DNA of 64,000 nt from Archangium primigenium. Its GTDB lineage: Bacteria > Myxococcota > Myxococcia > Myxococcales > Myxococcaceae. The number at the start of each line of letters is the position of its first letter. Positions within the stretch are counted from its first letter, which is position 1. Made by a program: the position numbers and the translations under genes. The stretch lies in the NCBI RefSeq assembly GCF_016904885.1, contig NZ_JADWYI010000001.1, forward strand, positions 5,704,001-5,768,000, in the 5' to 3' direction. Below the pieces are notes generated by a model. It did no database searches. It saw only the letters and a program-made list of their open reading frames with translations, and was not told where the DNA came from. Below are positions 10,401 through 17,939 of this stretch, in pieces.

Positions 10401-10564
10401 AGGCCCTGCGGCCCACGGGCGCGGACGGCCAGGCGGTGCTGAGCGTGGCGGCCGAGCCCGACGGGGGCACGCTCTTCGTGCTCGGCGACAGCGGGCTGAT
10501 GATGGCGGGCGATGGCGAGGTGATCACCCAGGCGATCGTCCAGCGCGTCTTCCCCGTGCCCTGA
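7430..10564 (+). CDS. Large BIG2-domain lipoprotein
   Basis: The ATG at 7430 follows a purine-rich GGAGAAGAGG and opens a type II signal peptide (LALALSGC, Cys about 20). The 1044-aa product is predicted to be a surface or periplasmic lipoprotein. After a beta-rich N-terminal domain (ENP-style PLTLTAYVNNPDG) a BIG2 Ig-like domain is clear near residues 185-225 (NPAIATVDATGVVRGVAPGQ). The remaining 800 residues are beta-rich, with repeated short W/F-containing strands that suggest a propeller or beta-sandwich fold (inference). No catalytic motif was recognised. The gene converges on a small lipoprotein gene only 4 bases away. Confidence 0.8.
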   Translation: MSRGVLRWLWVAGLALALSGCEYFQDEPEVLPPDKPVVTVPRFAEAPFIIPLGEPLTLTAYVNNPDGSPATGYEFYWNGWDPNGGEVKAEFGHPAPGVETVTLTFLREIRLDVSVTVTVVNAVNAVGAAVARVRPERVVAWGGTTREVLPFQQEVALRVGEARPTAALPHGQRNPAEPNVRILGKEPLGYATANPAIATVDATGVVRGVAPGQTTLTFQSPTGATASIPVRVQTGALEPAAEGAWPTDGVGPSAIRSDYGARLLAGKDAVDDQLAVDSQGRAFAVLTGGARTATLASLTIQSVLLSRWTGSGLGVEWVSQPWDAAEDPRLVLDARDVPYVTYTSRHFGDIVVADRPAEGAPDTWRHRRLPMDLGLAADAGLRPPQYVGRHALSHVAMLPREGGGVWIAWWMADRFDDQNPTYQTTEFLETPAQCAEVIKLAEVTDDAVKTQEVLVRWNGPPLAATCDAYALKSTRTDMPLHLLPPAPGERLPRVLSTHDKPLMLHESKGGTWTARELAHPIIRSTGFEGPNFVTLVRPETPGGSTVLLSYDALTGALPADVSFNALPGQEPLASFAFEGGDSSRQTLYFGFQSEGRLFSGSGFVGPLVVRTSLGGFFKDEPTGPWVAPTRAYNSQWSLDFPMRGHAHRGTRLHLLSETSRGVPQLLSRGLPPAEPLSTAPETRGARLGTTPVTPRVSTAPIVLADGARYLLTDLVDSSVPGGVLRSEGPGQPFVPRRARIGGEALFSARRLWHSGGGLFLLEEQGSALRVHRSADQGASFSAVSTTPRPAAPLEAAWVHAGGSGPLFAMFFDKLQSFDFQWGFSPNAATTPPTIVPGFTAAERGRLVVLHGALLPTSTGVLLAVDALKNDGTGSHAQLLLRQYDLTGTLVSERTVDPLLRPGIYLRAEGAALAGDDTLVWVTDRDVRRVDLTTGAVTHADLPARNMQEPVLAPVRLADGRLLLPVTERVRPHVHHAGYRLSADGLTWGPFQALRPTGADGQAVLSVAAEPDGGTLFVLGDSGLMMAGDGEVITQAIVQRVFPVP

Positions 10565-10568
10565 GCGC

Positions 10569-11243
10569 CTAGCGGTTCAGCTCGAAGACGACCCGGCGGG
10601 ACAGGCCCATGTCGTTGGTGATGCGCACCTCCACGCGGGGCCGCGCGTCACCCGGGAAGCGCTCGGGCTTGCTCCAGGTCACCTGGCTCGTGGTGGCGCC
10701 GGAGGACGGCGGCGAGAGCGTGCCCACCTGGGTCGTCCACTCGAAGCGGAGCGCCGGTGCGCCCCACGGGTCCATGGCGCTCACCTCGAAGGAGACCGAG
10801 CCGTTCTCGGGCACGCGGTAGGAGGACTGGGAGGAGCGCACGAGGCGCGGCGCCGTACTCACGCCCGCCGTGGATTTCACGCACAGGTCCAGCGCGCTCC
10901 GGGTCCGGCCGCCCCGCCCGTCCGTCACGTCGACGCTGAGCACACACGTGTCGCAGGAGCCATCGTCGGCGGAGGACTCCGTGGGGGTGAACACGGCGCT
11001 GGCGAAGGAGGCCTCGGCCCAGGTGCCCGGGCACGAGGCCGACCACTGGTAGCGCTGGGTGTCCCCATCGACGTCCCGGGTGCTGATCGTCACCCGCGAG
11101 GCCTGCCCCACCTGCACCGCCGACGGCCAGATCGACAGCTCCATCACCTCGGGGGAGACATTGTCTCCGCTCCCGCACGCGCTCAGCGCGCCCCAGAGGA
11201 CCCACGACAGGGGGACGACCCACCACTCACGGCGACAAGACAT
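10569..11243 (-). CDS. Ig-like lipoprotein, function unknown
   Basis: I place the start at ATG 11243, 17 codons inside the longest frame, because it is preceded by GAAAGGG and directly begins a lipoprotein signal (MSCRREWW...LWGALSAC). The 224-aa mature product contains two fibronectin/cadherin-like beta domains: PSAVQVGQASRVTIST...DVDGDTQRYQWSA and VPENGSVSFEVSAMDP. The Cys residues in SCPGTW, DGSCDTC and LCVKS may form disulfides. This type of lipoprotein is common in myxobacterial genomes; no function is known to me. Confidence 0.75.
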   Translation of the reverse strand: MSCRREWWVVPLSWVLWGALSACGSGDNVSPEVMELSIWPSAVQVGQASRVTISTRDVDGDTQRYQWSASCPGTWAEASFASAVFTPTESSADDGSCDTCVLSVDVTDGRGGRTRSALDLCVKSTAGVSTAPRLVRSSQSSYRVPENGSVSFEVSAMDPWGAPALRFEWTTQVGTLSPPSSGATTSQVTWSKPERFPGDARPRVEVRITNDMGLSRRVVFELNR

Positions 11244-11297
11244 GCGACCCTTTCCCGGCGCGAGCGCGCCACTGAAGGGAGCCACCTGCCCCATAGC

Positions 11298-12611
11298 CTA
11301 TGCAGGTTTTCGCTCGCCCAGGGCAAGCCACCGCGCGAAGGCGAGCCGCTCGTTGCGCAGGCCATCCTTTCCTCCGTCTTCGAGGAGGTGGGCCAGGGTG
11401 GGCAACACCACGGGCCGGAGGATGACCCGTCCCCGGCGGGCCCCATGGACGACGTCGCGCACGTCGATGACCTGTTCCCGGGCGTCGGGGGCGAGCGTGG
11501 CGTACAGCAGCGTGGCCGAGCCCAGGGCGTCATGACTCAGCGCGTAGAGGGAGAGCTGGTAGAGCATGTCCCGGGGCAGCGGTGTCTCCCACAGGTCGCG
11601 GTACTTGGCCTCGAGCAGGGCGAGCACCCGGGGCCCCTGGCGCAGGGCGAAGTCGGGCCGGGGCACGGGGGCGCGGCGCCCGAGGGGGTTGTGGGCCGGG
11701 GCGTACGCCATCATCCCCTGGAGGGGGAACTCCGGGTGCACGGTGTGGCCGGGCAGGTGCTCGGTGAGGAAGCGCGCCAGGAGGACCTGGAAGAAGCGGT
11801 TCATGTCGAAGAGGAAGCCGGGCAGGACATGGGTCTGGGCGGCGGCGTCCTCGGGCAGCATGCCGCCGGCGTCCAGGAGCAGCTGCAGGAGCGTCAGGGC
11901 GGGCCGGTAGGCGGCGGTGAGCCGATTGGTGTCGTGGAGCGCCCGGGCGAGGCGCCACGGCTCCAGCCGGACGGGCGTCACGCCGCGCAGGCCCGTGTCG
12001 AGCCGGTGCAGGCGCTGGCGCAGCACGGGCTCGTGGGTGAGCCGGGCGGCGAGCGCGAGGCCCGCCCGGAGCGTCTGGTTGAGGGGATGGTCCTCGAGGC
12101 GCGCGTGGTGGGTGCAGCGCAGGCGGGCCTGGCCGGCGTGGAGCGCCTGGAGGGAGGCCGGCAGATCGATGCGGCCCCGGGGACTGTCGAGCGTCTCCTC
12201 GCGCTGGACGTACCCCCGAGGCGGCCCCTGGCCCAGGAGCCGCTGGAGCTCGGCCTCCAACTGGTGGAGCAGCAGCGCCTGGAAGGCCTGGGGCGCGGTG
12301 TCCTGCGGCAGCGCGTCGAAGCGCTCGAGCGGACACAGCCCGTAGGCGTAGCGCAAGAGCGTGCGCAGGGGCAGGCCCGGCAGCTTGGGGCGGATGACGA
12401 CGGCGAGCGCGCCGAGCCGCACGGTGCCCACGTAGGACGTGGCCTCCAGGCGCAGGCCCGAGCGCAGCTCCCGCACCCGGAGCCGACCCGAGCGGTGCAG
12501 CGTGTCCGCGAGCGCCCGCACCTCGGCGCTCGGCTCCAGGTGGTGGGGCGGCACGGGCGGGCCGTCCTCCGGAGGCCAGCTCGACCACTCGCGCAGCTCG
12601 GCGGTGATCAC
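11298..12611 (-). CDS. mcrC: McrC-family nuclease subunit of McrBC-type restriction system
   Basis: McrC is the PD-(D/E)xK endonuclease that partners the GTPase McrB and cuts DNA with modified bases. The 437-aa protein has the N-terminal McrC beta domain (LRLEATSYVGTVRLGALAVVIRPKLPG, about 50-80) and the nuclease signature near the C-terminus: Asp in PRPDFAL followed by LEAKYRDLW, the D...ExK triad. The start is GTG at 12611, which overlaps the mcrB stop as GTGA, so the pair is translationally coupled. It is the last gene of a four-gene run (PilZ, phosphoesterase, McrB, McrC). Confidence 0.88.
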   Translation of the reverse strand: MITAELREWSSWPPEDGPPVPPHHLEPSAEVRALADTLHRSGRLRVRELRSGLRLEATSYVGTVRLGALAVVIRPKLPGLPLRTLLRYAYGLCPLERFDALPQDTAPQAFQALLLHQLEAELQRLLGQGPPRGYVQREETLDSPRGRIDLPASLQALHAGQARLRCTHHARLEDHPLNQTLRAGLALAARLTHEPVLRQRLHRLDTGLRGVTPVRLEPWRLARALHDTNRLTAAYRPALTLLQLLLDAGGMLPEDAAAQTHVLPGFLFDMNRFFQVLLARFLTEHLPGHTVHPEFPLQGMMAYAPAHNPLGRRAPVPRPDFALRQGPRVLALLEAKYRDLWETPLPRDMLYQLSLYALSHDALGSATLLYATLAPDAREQVIDVRDVVHGARRGRVILRPVVLPTLAHLLEDGGKDGLRNERLAFARWLALGERKPA

Positions 12612-14149
12612 GGCGGGCCGAGGGCGCCGAGCGCGTCGCGCAGCGCGGCCTGGTGCTCGGGGGCGAACAGCTCGTGCCGCACGCGGCGGGCCTCCCGGTC
12701 CACCAGCACGTCGCCGAGCAGCTTCTCCAGGGCGCCCCAGTCCTCGTAGCAGTACTCCTCCAGGAGGGGGACGAGCTCCTCCTGCACCACGCGCGCGAAG
12801 CGGGGGAAGTCGCCGAGGGGCCGCTCGCGCTCCAGGAGGTAGGCATGGCCCACCTGGAGGTTGCGGCCATCGCGGCCCACGTGCGCGAGGATGCGCTGGT
12901 TGAGCGCCCGCAGCCACGGGCCGAGCGCGAGGCCCTCCACCTCGGCCTCCCCGAGCAGCTCCGGCTCCGGCATCAGCTCCAGGAAGGCGAAGCGGCGGCG
13001 CAGGGCCGCGTCCAGCAGCGCGATGGAGCGATCCGCCGTGTTCATCGTCCCCAGGAGGTAGACGTTCTCCGGCACCAGGAAGGGCGCGCCGCTCAGCGGC
13101 AGCAGCACCTCCCGGCCCCGCTTGCCCGGCTCGAGCACGGTGAGCAGCTCGCCCAGGATGCGCGGCACGTCGCCCCGGTTGAACTCGTCGATGACGAGGT
13201 AGAAGCGCTGGTGGGGCCGCCGCCGGGCCTCCAGGCACAGGCGCTTGAACAGCCCGTCGCGCAGGGCGAAGCGTGGGGGCCCCTCGCGCGGGCCGTCCGC
13301 CACGGGCCGATACCCCTCGATGAAGTCCTCGTAGCCGTAGGAGGGGTGGAAGCAGCACACGCGCACCAGGGGGCCCTCGGTGTCCGAGCCGCGCAGCACG
13401 GCCTCGCGCTGCGCGGGGCCCAGGGCCTCGAAGGGCCGGCCAAAGGCGGCGTGCGCGGCGAGCTCCCGCGCCGTGCGCTCGGCGAGGAACGTCTTGCCCG
13501 TGCCCGGGGGGCCGTAGAGCAACAGCTGTCCCTTGCGCTCGAGCCCCTCCTGGACGCGCCCCGCGAGCCCGGGCAGCGCCGGAAGCACATGGCCCCGGGC
13601 GCCGCCTCGGGACGGCCGGGGCCGCGCCTCCGGGGTGGGCGCCCGGACGCGCTCCAGGTGCGCCTCCACGGCGAGGATGCTCTCCAGCGCGTCGAGCTCC
13701 CGCAGCAGGGTGCGCTCGGTGACGGGGCTCTCGCCTGGCAGGGAGAACTCCTCCAGGGACAGCCACCGCACCCGGTGGCGGTGGGCGAACTCCGACGCGG
13801 GCTCGAAGAAGTAGGGGCCCTCCACCCGCCCCACCCCGAGCACCCGCCGGCCCCGCATGACGATCACCCGGTCGTCCTCGCGCGGCTTCAGGACGAAGTC
13901 GAAGAGCTGCTCGCGCACCTTGCCCTCGCGCGGCGACAGCCCTCCGCAGCGGCCCAGCAGCGAGCCCAGGGTCTTGAGGCCCTCCCGCGTGGGCTCCAGG
14001 CCGGACAGGTCTCCCAGCGCCCGGCCCTCCACCGCCACGCACGCGGCCTCGCGCATGACGGGCCAGTGGGCCGCGGGGCCCTGCCCTTCCAGCGGGCCGA
14101 GACACCAGTAGCGCGGGGGCGCGGGCGCGTGAGGGCCCCGCGCGTCCAC
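12608..14149 (-). CDS. mcrB: McrB-family AAA+ GTPase with EVE-like N-terminal domain
   Basis: Motor subunit of an McrBC-type restriction system. The AAA+ core is clear: Walker A YGPPGTGKT (about 212-220), Walker B YLVIDEFNRGD (about 317-327), the McrB signature GTMNTADRSI (367-376) and the arginine cluster ALRRRFAF. The N-terminal 130 residues (RYWCLGPLEGQG at 13-24; DRVIVMRGRRVLGVGRVEGPYFF near 93-115; HRVRWL at 125-130) look like an EVE/PUA-type modified-base reader (inference). I chose GTG 14149, two bases after the upstream stop; this gives 513 aa and just covers the domain. The frame is open further upstream, but only as antisense-like low-complexity sequence inside the phosphoesterase gene. 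Confidence 0.87.
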   Translation of the reverse strand: MDARGPHAPAPPRYWCLGPLEGQGPAAHWPVMREAACVAVEGRALGDLSGLEPTREGLKTLGSLLGRCGGLSPREGKVREQLFDFVLKPREDDRVIVMRGRRVLGVGRVEGPYFFEPASEFAHRHRVRWLSLEEFSLPGESPVTERTLLRELDALESILAVEAHLERVRAPTPEARPRPSRGGARGHVLPALPGLAGRVQEGLERKGQLLLYGPPGTGKTFLAERTARELAAHAAFGRPFEALGPAQREAVLRGSDTEGPLVRVCCFHPSYGYEDFIEGYRPVADGPREGPPRFALRDGLFKRLCLEARRRPHQRFYLVIDEFNRGDVPRILGELLTVLEPGKRGREVLLPLSGAPFLVPENVYLLGTMNTADRSIALLDAALRRRFAFLELMPEPELLGEAEVEGLALGPWLRALNQRILAHVGRDGRNLQVGHAYLLERERPLGDFPRFARVVQEELVPLLEEYCYEDWGALEKLLGDVLVDREARRVRHELFAPEHQAALRDALGALGPP

Positions 14150-14151
14150 GC

Positions 14152-14883
14152 TCAGACGCCCAGGAACAGGCGCTTGCCGAAGTTGAGCGCCAGCGAGGCG
14201 TCGAAGATCTTCTGCGCCGCGGACTCGATGTCGTACTCCACGCGCAGGTACTCCACGGTGCGCGCGCCCGTGTCGCAGATGACGAAGCAGGCCCGGTTGT
14301 CGTAGTCGCGGGGCTGGCCCACGCTGCCCACCGAGATGATGTACTTGTAGCCCCGGCGGATGCCGAACTTCTGGGCCACCACGTCGTGCACCTCGCCGTT
14401 GCCGATGGCGAACGCCTTGCACAGGTGGCTGTGCCCGATGAACGTCACCTCGGGCAGGTGCTCCACGAACGGGGCGAGCTCGCGCGCCTGCTCCAGCGCG
14501 AAGATGTACTCGTAGGCCTTGGGCTCCACGGGCGAGCCGTGACAGAAGCCCACGTCCCCGATGCGGTACTCGTACGGGAGCGTCTTGAGCCACTCCATGT
14601 TCTCGTCGGACAGGACGCCCGCCGACCAGTCCAGGGCGTGGCGCGCGGCCTCGTAGTAGTACGAGTAGTCCATGCGTCCGGCCACCGCCGCGTCGTGGTT
14701 GCCCAGCAGCGTGACCTCGGTCACCTGCCGCACCAGGTCACAGCAGGCGTTGGGCGAGGCCCCGTAGCCCACGATGTCCCCGAGCGACACGATCCGATCC
14801 ACCTTCTGCTCTTCCGTGACGCGCAGCACCTCGGTGAGCGCTTCGATGTTCGAGTGGATGTCGGAGATGATCGCGATTCGCAT
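14152..14883 (-). CDS. Calcineurin-like metallophosphoesterase
   Basis: The 243-aa product contains the complete metal-binding set of the family: SDIHSN (Asp8, His10), LGDIVGYG (Asp36), LLGNHD (Asn62, His63), FCHGSP (His115) and IGHSHL (His151, His153). It resembles the YfcE-like/diadenosine tetraphosphatase branch that acts on phosphodiesters or phosphoanhydrides; the substrate cannot be read from sequence. It begins 7 bases after the PilZ gene and ends 2 bases before mcrB, so it is probably co-transcribed with both. Whether it takes part in defence or is simply a neighbour is open. Confidence 0.88.
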   Translation of the reverse strand: MRIAIISDIHSNIEALTEVLRVTEEQKVDRIVSLGDIVGYGASPNACCDLVRQVTEVTLLGNHDAAVAGRMDYSYYYEAARHALDWSAGVLSDENMEWLKTLPYEYRIGDVGFCHGSPVEPKAYEYIFALEQARELAPFVEHLPEVTFIGHSHLCKAFAIGNGEVHDVVAQKFGIRRGYKYIISVGSVGQPRDYDNRACFVICDTGARTVEYLRVEYDIESAAQKIFDASLALNFGKRLFLGV

Positions 14884-14890
14884 GTGGAGC

Positions 14891-15232
14891 TCAGTGACCC
14901 AGGGTGGACCCGCGCTGCTCGTCGGAGATGATGCGCCGTAACAGGTCCTGGGCGCCAGAATCCATCCCCTCGAATCGCATTCCCATGCCCGCCGGGCCCT
15001 TGTCCTGCCGCGAGGGGCGGCTCCACATGACCGTGGCCTCGGCCATCACCTCGCTCACCTCCCCGGAGCTCAGCCGCAAGAGCGCCTTGCCGCCCGTGCG
15101 CAACGGGGTGCTCGTCTGGAGGAACAGCCCGCCCTCGCTCAGGTTGGCGATCCGGGCATACAGGGTGATGTTGTCCGACTCGCACCAGCAGCGCAGGCGC
15201 GAGGTGAAACGCGTGTTCTTCCGGTTTTCCAT
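14891..15232 (-). CDS. PilZ-domain protein
   Basis: Small c-di-GMP receptor candidate. The ligand-binding motifs RKNTR (RxxxR form) and NLSEGG ((D/N)xSxxG form) are spaced as in PilZ domains, followed by the beta-barrel. The ATG at 15232 is my preferred start because it begins just before RKNTR and gives 113 aa; the frame extends to a TTG at 15331, but the extra residues look non-native. It is the first gene of the run into the phosphoesterase and McrBC genes. Confidence 0.82.
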   Translation of the reverse strand: MENRKNTRFTSRLRCWCESDNITLYARIANLSEGGLFLQTSTPLRTGGKALLRLSSGEVSEVMAEATVMWSRPSRQDKGPAGMGMRFEGMDSGAQDLLRRIISDEQRGSTLGH

Positions 15233-15363
15233 CCGCAACCCGCTGTCCTCCGGCTCGCGGCCACCTTCCCGACCCCCACACCCTGCCCGACGAAGGGCTG
15301 CGACGTTAGCCAAGGTGTAAAAATCCGTCAAGCCGCGATCCCCCCCCTCCCCCTCCCCGGCCC

Positions 15364-16293
15364 TCAGGCCTTCAGGGAGGGCAGGTCGTCGAAGTGGGTG
15401 AGGCGCTTGAACTCCGCGAAGCGGGCGTGGAGGTCCGCGCGGGAGATTTCCTTCAGACGCTCGAGGCTGAACTTCTCCACGGTGAAGGAGGCCATGACGC
15501 TGCCCATGACCATGGCGCGCCGCAGCACGTCCGAGTCCAGGCCGCCCGAGGTGGCCAGGGTGCCCATGAAGCCGCCGGCGAAGGTGTCCCCGGCGCCCGT
15601 GGGGTCGAACACGTCGGCCAGGGGCATGGCGGGGCAGGCGAACACGTGCTCCTTCTCCACGAGCAGGGCGCCGTACTCGCCGCGCTTGATGACGACGCGC
15701 TGGGGGCCCATGGCGAGGATGGCGCGCGCGGCGCGCAGGATGTTGTGCTCACCGGACAGGAGGCGCGCCTCGGTGTCGTTGACGAAGAGCAGGTTGACGC
15801 GCGCGAGCGTCTTGAGGAGCGCGGGCCGGCTGCCGTTGATCCAGAAGTTCATGGTGTCCGCGGCCACGAGCTTGGGGGCGCGCACCTGATCCACGACCTG
15901 GGCCTGGAGCTCCGGGTGGATGTTGCCGAGCATGACGTACTGGGCCTGCCGGTGCTGCTCGGACAGCTTGGGCGAGAAGCTCTGGAAGACGTTGAGCTGG
16001 GTGTCGAGCGTCTCGGCCTCGTTGAGCTGCCAGCCGTAGCGGCCCTTCCACCGGAAGGTGCGGCCCTTCTCGTGGGACACGCCGGAGATGTCCACGCCAC
16101 GGCCCTGGAGGAAGTCCAGGTGGGCCTGGGGGAAGTCCTCCCCCACCACCGCCACCATCTGCACCGGCGTGAAGAAGGACGCCGAGGTGGAGAAGAAGGA
16201 CGCGGAGCCGCCGAGCACGTCCTCCTTGGTGCCGAAGGGGGTTTCCACCGAGTCCAGCGCGACCGAGCCAACGACGAGAAGAGACATGGGCAT
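15364..16293 (-). CDS. PfkB-family carbohydrate/nucleoside kinase
   Basis: Ribokinase-fold sugar or nucleoside kinase of 309 aa. The N-terminal beta-lid region (GSVALDSVETPFG, GGSASFFSTSASFF) and the C-terminal anion-hole signature DPTGAGDTFAGGFMG (catalytic Asp of GAGD) are intact. The substrate is not deducible from sequence; the absence of a fructokinase-like context argues against a sugar-catabolic operon. The start is at ATG 16293 or ATG 16287, two codons later. It lies between the PilZ and mla units and has its own upstream gap of about 107 bases. Confidence 0.88.
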   Translation of the reverse strand: MPMSLLVVGSVALDSVETPFGTKEDVLGGSASFFSTSASFFTPVQMVAVVGEDFPQAHLDFLQGRGVDISGVSHEKGRTFRWKGRYGWQLNEAETLDTQLNVFQSFSPKLSEQHRQAQYVMLGNIHPELQAQVVDQVRAPKLVAADTMNFWINGSRPALLKTLARVNLLFVNDTEARLLSGEHNILRAARAILAMGPQRVVIKRGEYGALLVEKEHVFACPAMPLADVFDPTGAGDTFAGGFMGTLATSGGLDSDVLRRAMVMGSVMASFTVEKFSLERLKEISRADLHARFAEFKRLTHFDDLPSLKA

Positions 16294-16400
16294 TCCAGGG
16301 GAGCGTGCGAAGGACGGCGCACGAGGCTCCCGGGGGGCTCGTGCCGTGGCGAGGTACGACTTTTGGCCGGGTCAGGTCAAGCCAATGCGGGATTTCCCCG

Positions 16401-17927
16401 CTAACGGGGCGTGGGGAGGATGGGCAGCAGCGCCTTGAGATCGTCGTCGGTGAAGTACAGGCCGCCACCGAAGAAGAAGTCCCGGCCGGCGAGCATGCGC
16501 CGGGTGTTGAGGTCGCGCCGGGGATCGTTGAGCAGGTCGTCCATGCCCACCGTGAGGAAGATGCGGTCGAAGGCCTGGGCGCGCAGGGCGGTGCGGATGC
16601 GCGGGTAGCGCAGCTCGTCCACCGAGAAGTTGAAGGCGTCCAGGCGCAGCATCAGGTGATCCTGGAAGAAGTGGAAGTCGGCGCCCACGCCGCCCGTGGA
16701 CTCGATCATGCCGAAGCGCAGGGTGGTGAAGTAGTAGCGCTTGGCGAGCTGCGCGCTGAAGGTGAAGCCCTGGCGGGTGATCTTCTGCGCCTGGAGCACC
16801 GGCTCGCCCGAGGAGGGCGGGTTGGTCTGGGTGTAGACCGTCTCGGTGATGCCGCGCGGGTCGTCCACGATCTCCAGGAGGTAGTACTTGTCCGGCCGGG
16901 GCGCGAGCCGCAGGGACACGATGTTCTTGGACGTGCCCTGCCCCGTGAGCCAGGTGGACTGCAGGCCCACCTCGGTCTGCAACCCGGCGATGGTGGAGGC
17001 CAGGGCGGACACGTCCTCCACCGTCTCCGAGAGCTTCTGGCCCAGGCGCTTGTCGGTGAGCAGCGTGCCCACGGTGCCCTCGCCGTTCTTCACCTTCTGG
17101 GTGACCTCCTCGATGTTGGCGAGCGAGCGGTCCAGCCGCTCCATGGTCTGCTTGAGGCTGGAGACGCTGTCCTTCAAGTCCCCTTCCCCACTGCCGACGA
17201 TCTGCCGCACCGAGGCGAGCACCTGGCGGGTGTCCTGGGTGATGACCTCGATGTTGCGCACGATGTTGCTGACGCTCTGCTCGTTGGTCTGGGTGAGGCC
17301 ACGCACGTCGGCGCTCACGCTCTCGAAGTTGCGCAGGATGGCGTCGAGCTGCTGCGAGGAGGAGCGCACCGTCAGGTCCACCGACTCGGACAGGCGCACC
17401 ATGTTGTCCACGATGCGGCCGAGCGAACCCGCGCCCTTCTCGCCGCCGAGCACGTCGCGCAAGGCGCCCGTCACCTGCTGGATGTCCGAGGTGATCTGGC
17501 TGAGCGAGGCGAACGCCGCCTCCATGCCCTGCACGTCCACGACCTTGCGGATCTCCTCGCCGTCCTTGAGCGGCGGGGTCATCTCCGTGCCGGGGTTCAG
17601 GTCGAGCAGGTAGTCGCCGAGCAGGGACTCCGAGCGCTTGATGAGGGCGGCGTCCTGGTGCAGCGCCACGTCGTCGCGGATGCGCACCGTGACGCGCGCC
17701 CGGGTGCCGTCGAGCTTGACGTCCGTCACCTCGCCCACGGGGATGCCGGCGATCTGGATGCGGCTCTTGGGGCCCAGGCCCGAGGCGTCGCGGAAGAAGG
17801 CGTACGCCTCCACGGACTCGTCCTTGCCCAGGCCGCCCTTGCGGGTGAAGGCGATGAAGGCGAAGAGGAAGCCTCCGGCGACGAGCACCAGCAGGCCTAC
17901 GCGAAAGGGTGTGACGAGCTTCTTCAC
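16401..17927 (-). CDS. mlaD: MlaD/MCE-family lipid-transport protein with extended C-terminus
   Basis: Substrate-binding component of an Mla phospholipid trafficking system. One N-terminal membrane helix (residues 9-26) is followed by a single MCE domain (about 38-115; AGIPVGEVTDVKLDG, LLGDYLLDLNPG), a long helical region (about 130-310), and a beta-rich C-terminal part (RLDAFNFSVDELRYPRIRTA...GRDFFFGGGLYFTDDD) that resembles outer-membrane barrel strands. At 508 aa it is far longer than E. coli MlaD (about 180 aa). The GTG start at 17927 has GGAG overlapping the end of mlaF. It could span the periplasm as a bridge. Confidence 0.88.
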   Translation of the reverse strand: MKKLVTPFRVGLLVLVAGGFLFAFIAFTRKGGLGKDESVEAYAFFRDASGLGPKSRIQIAGIPVGEVTDVKLDGTRARVTVRIRDDVALHQDAALIKRSESLLGDYLLDLNPGTEMTPPLKDGEEIRKVVDVQGMEAAFASLSQITSDIQQVTGALRDVLGGEKGAGSLGRIVDNMVRLSESVDLTVRSSSQQLDAILRNFESVSADVRGLTQTNEQSVSNIVRNIEVITQDTRQVLASVRQIVGSGEGDLKDSVSSLKQTMERLDRSLANIEEVTQKVKNGEGTVGTLLTDKRLGQKLSETVEDVSALASTIAGLQTEVGLQSTWLTGQGTSKNIVSLRLAPRPDKYYLLEIVDDPRGITETVYTQTNPPSSGEPVLQAQKITRQGFTFSAQLAKRYYFTTLRFGMIESTGGVGADFHFFQDHLMLRLDAFNFSVDELRYPRIRTALRAQAFDRIFLTVGMDDLLNDPRRDLNTRRMLAGRDFFFGGGLYFTDDDLKALLPILPTPR

Positions 17928-17939
17928 CGGCGGGAACTC

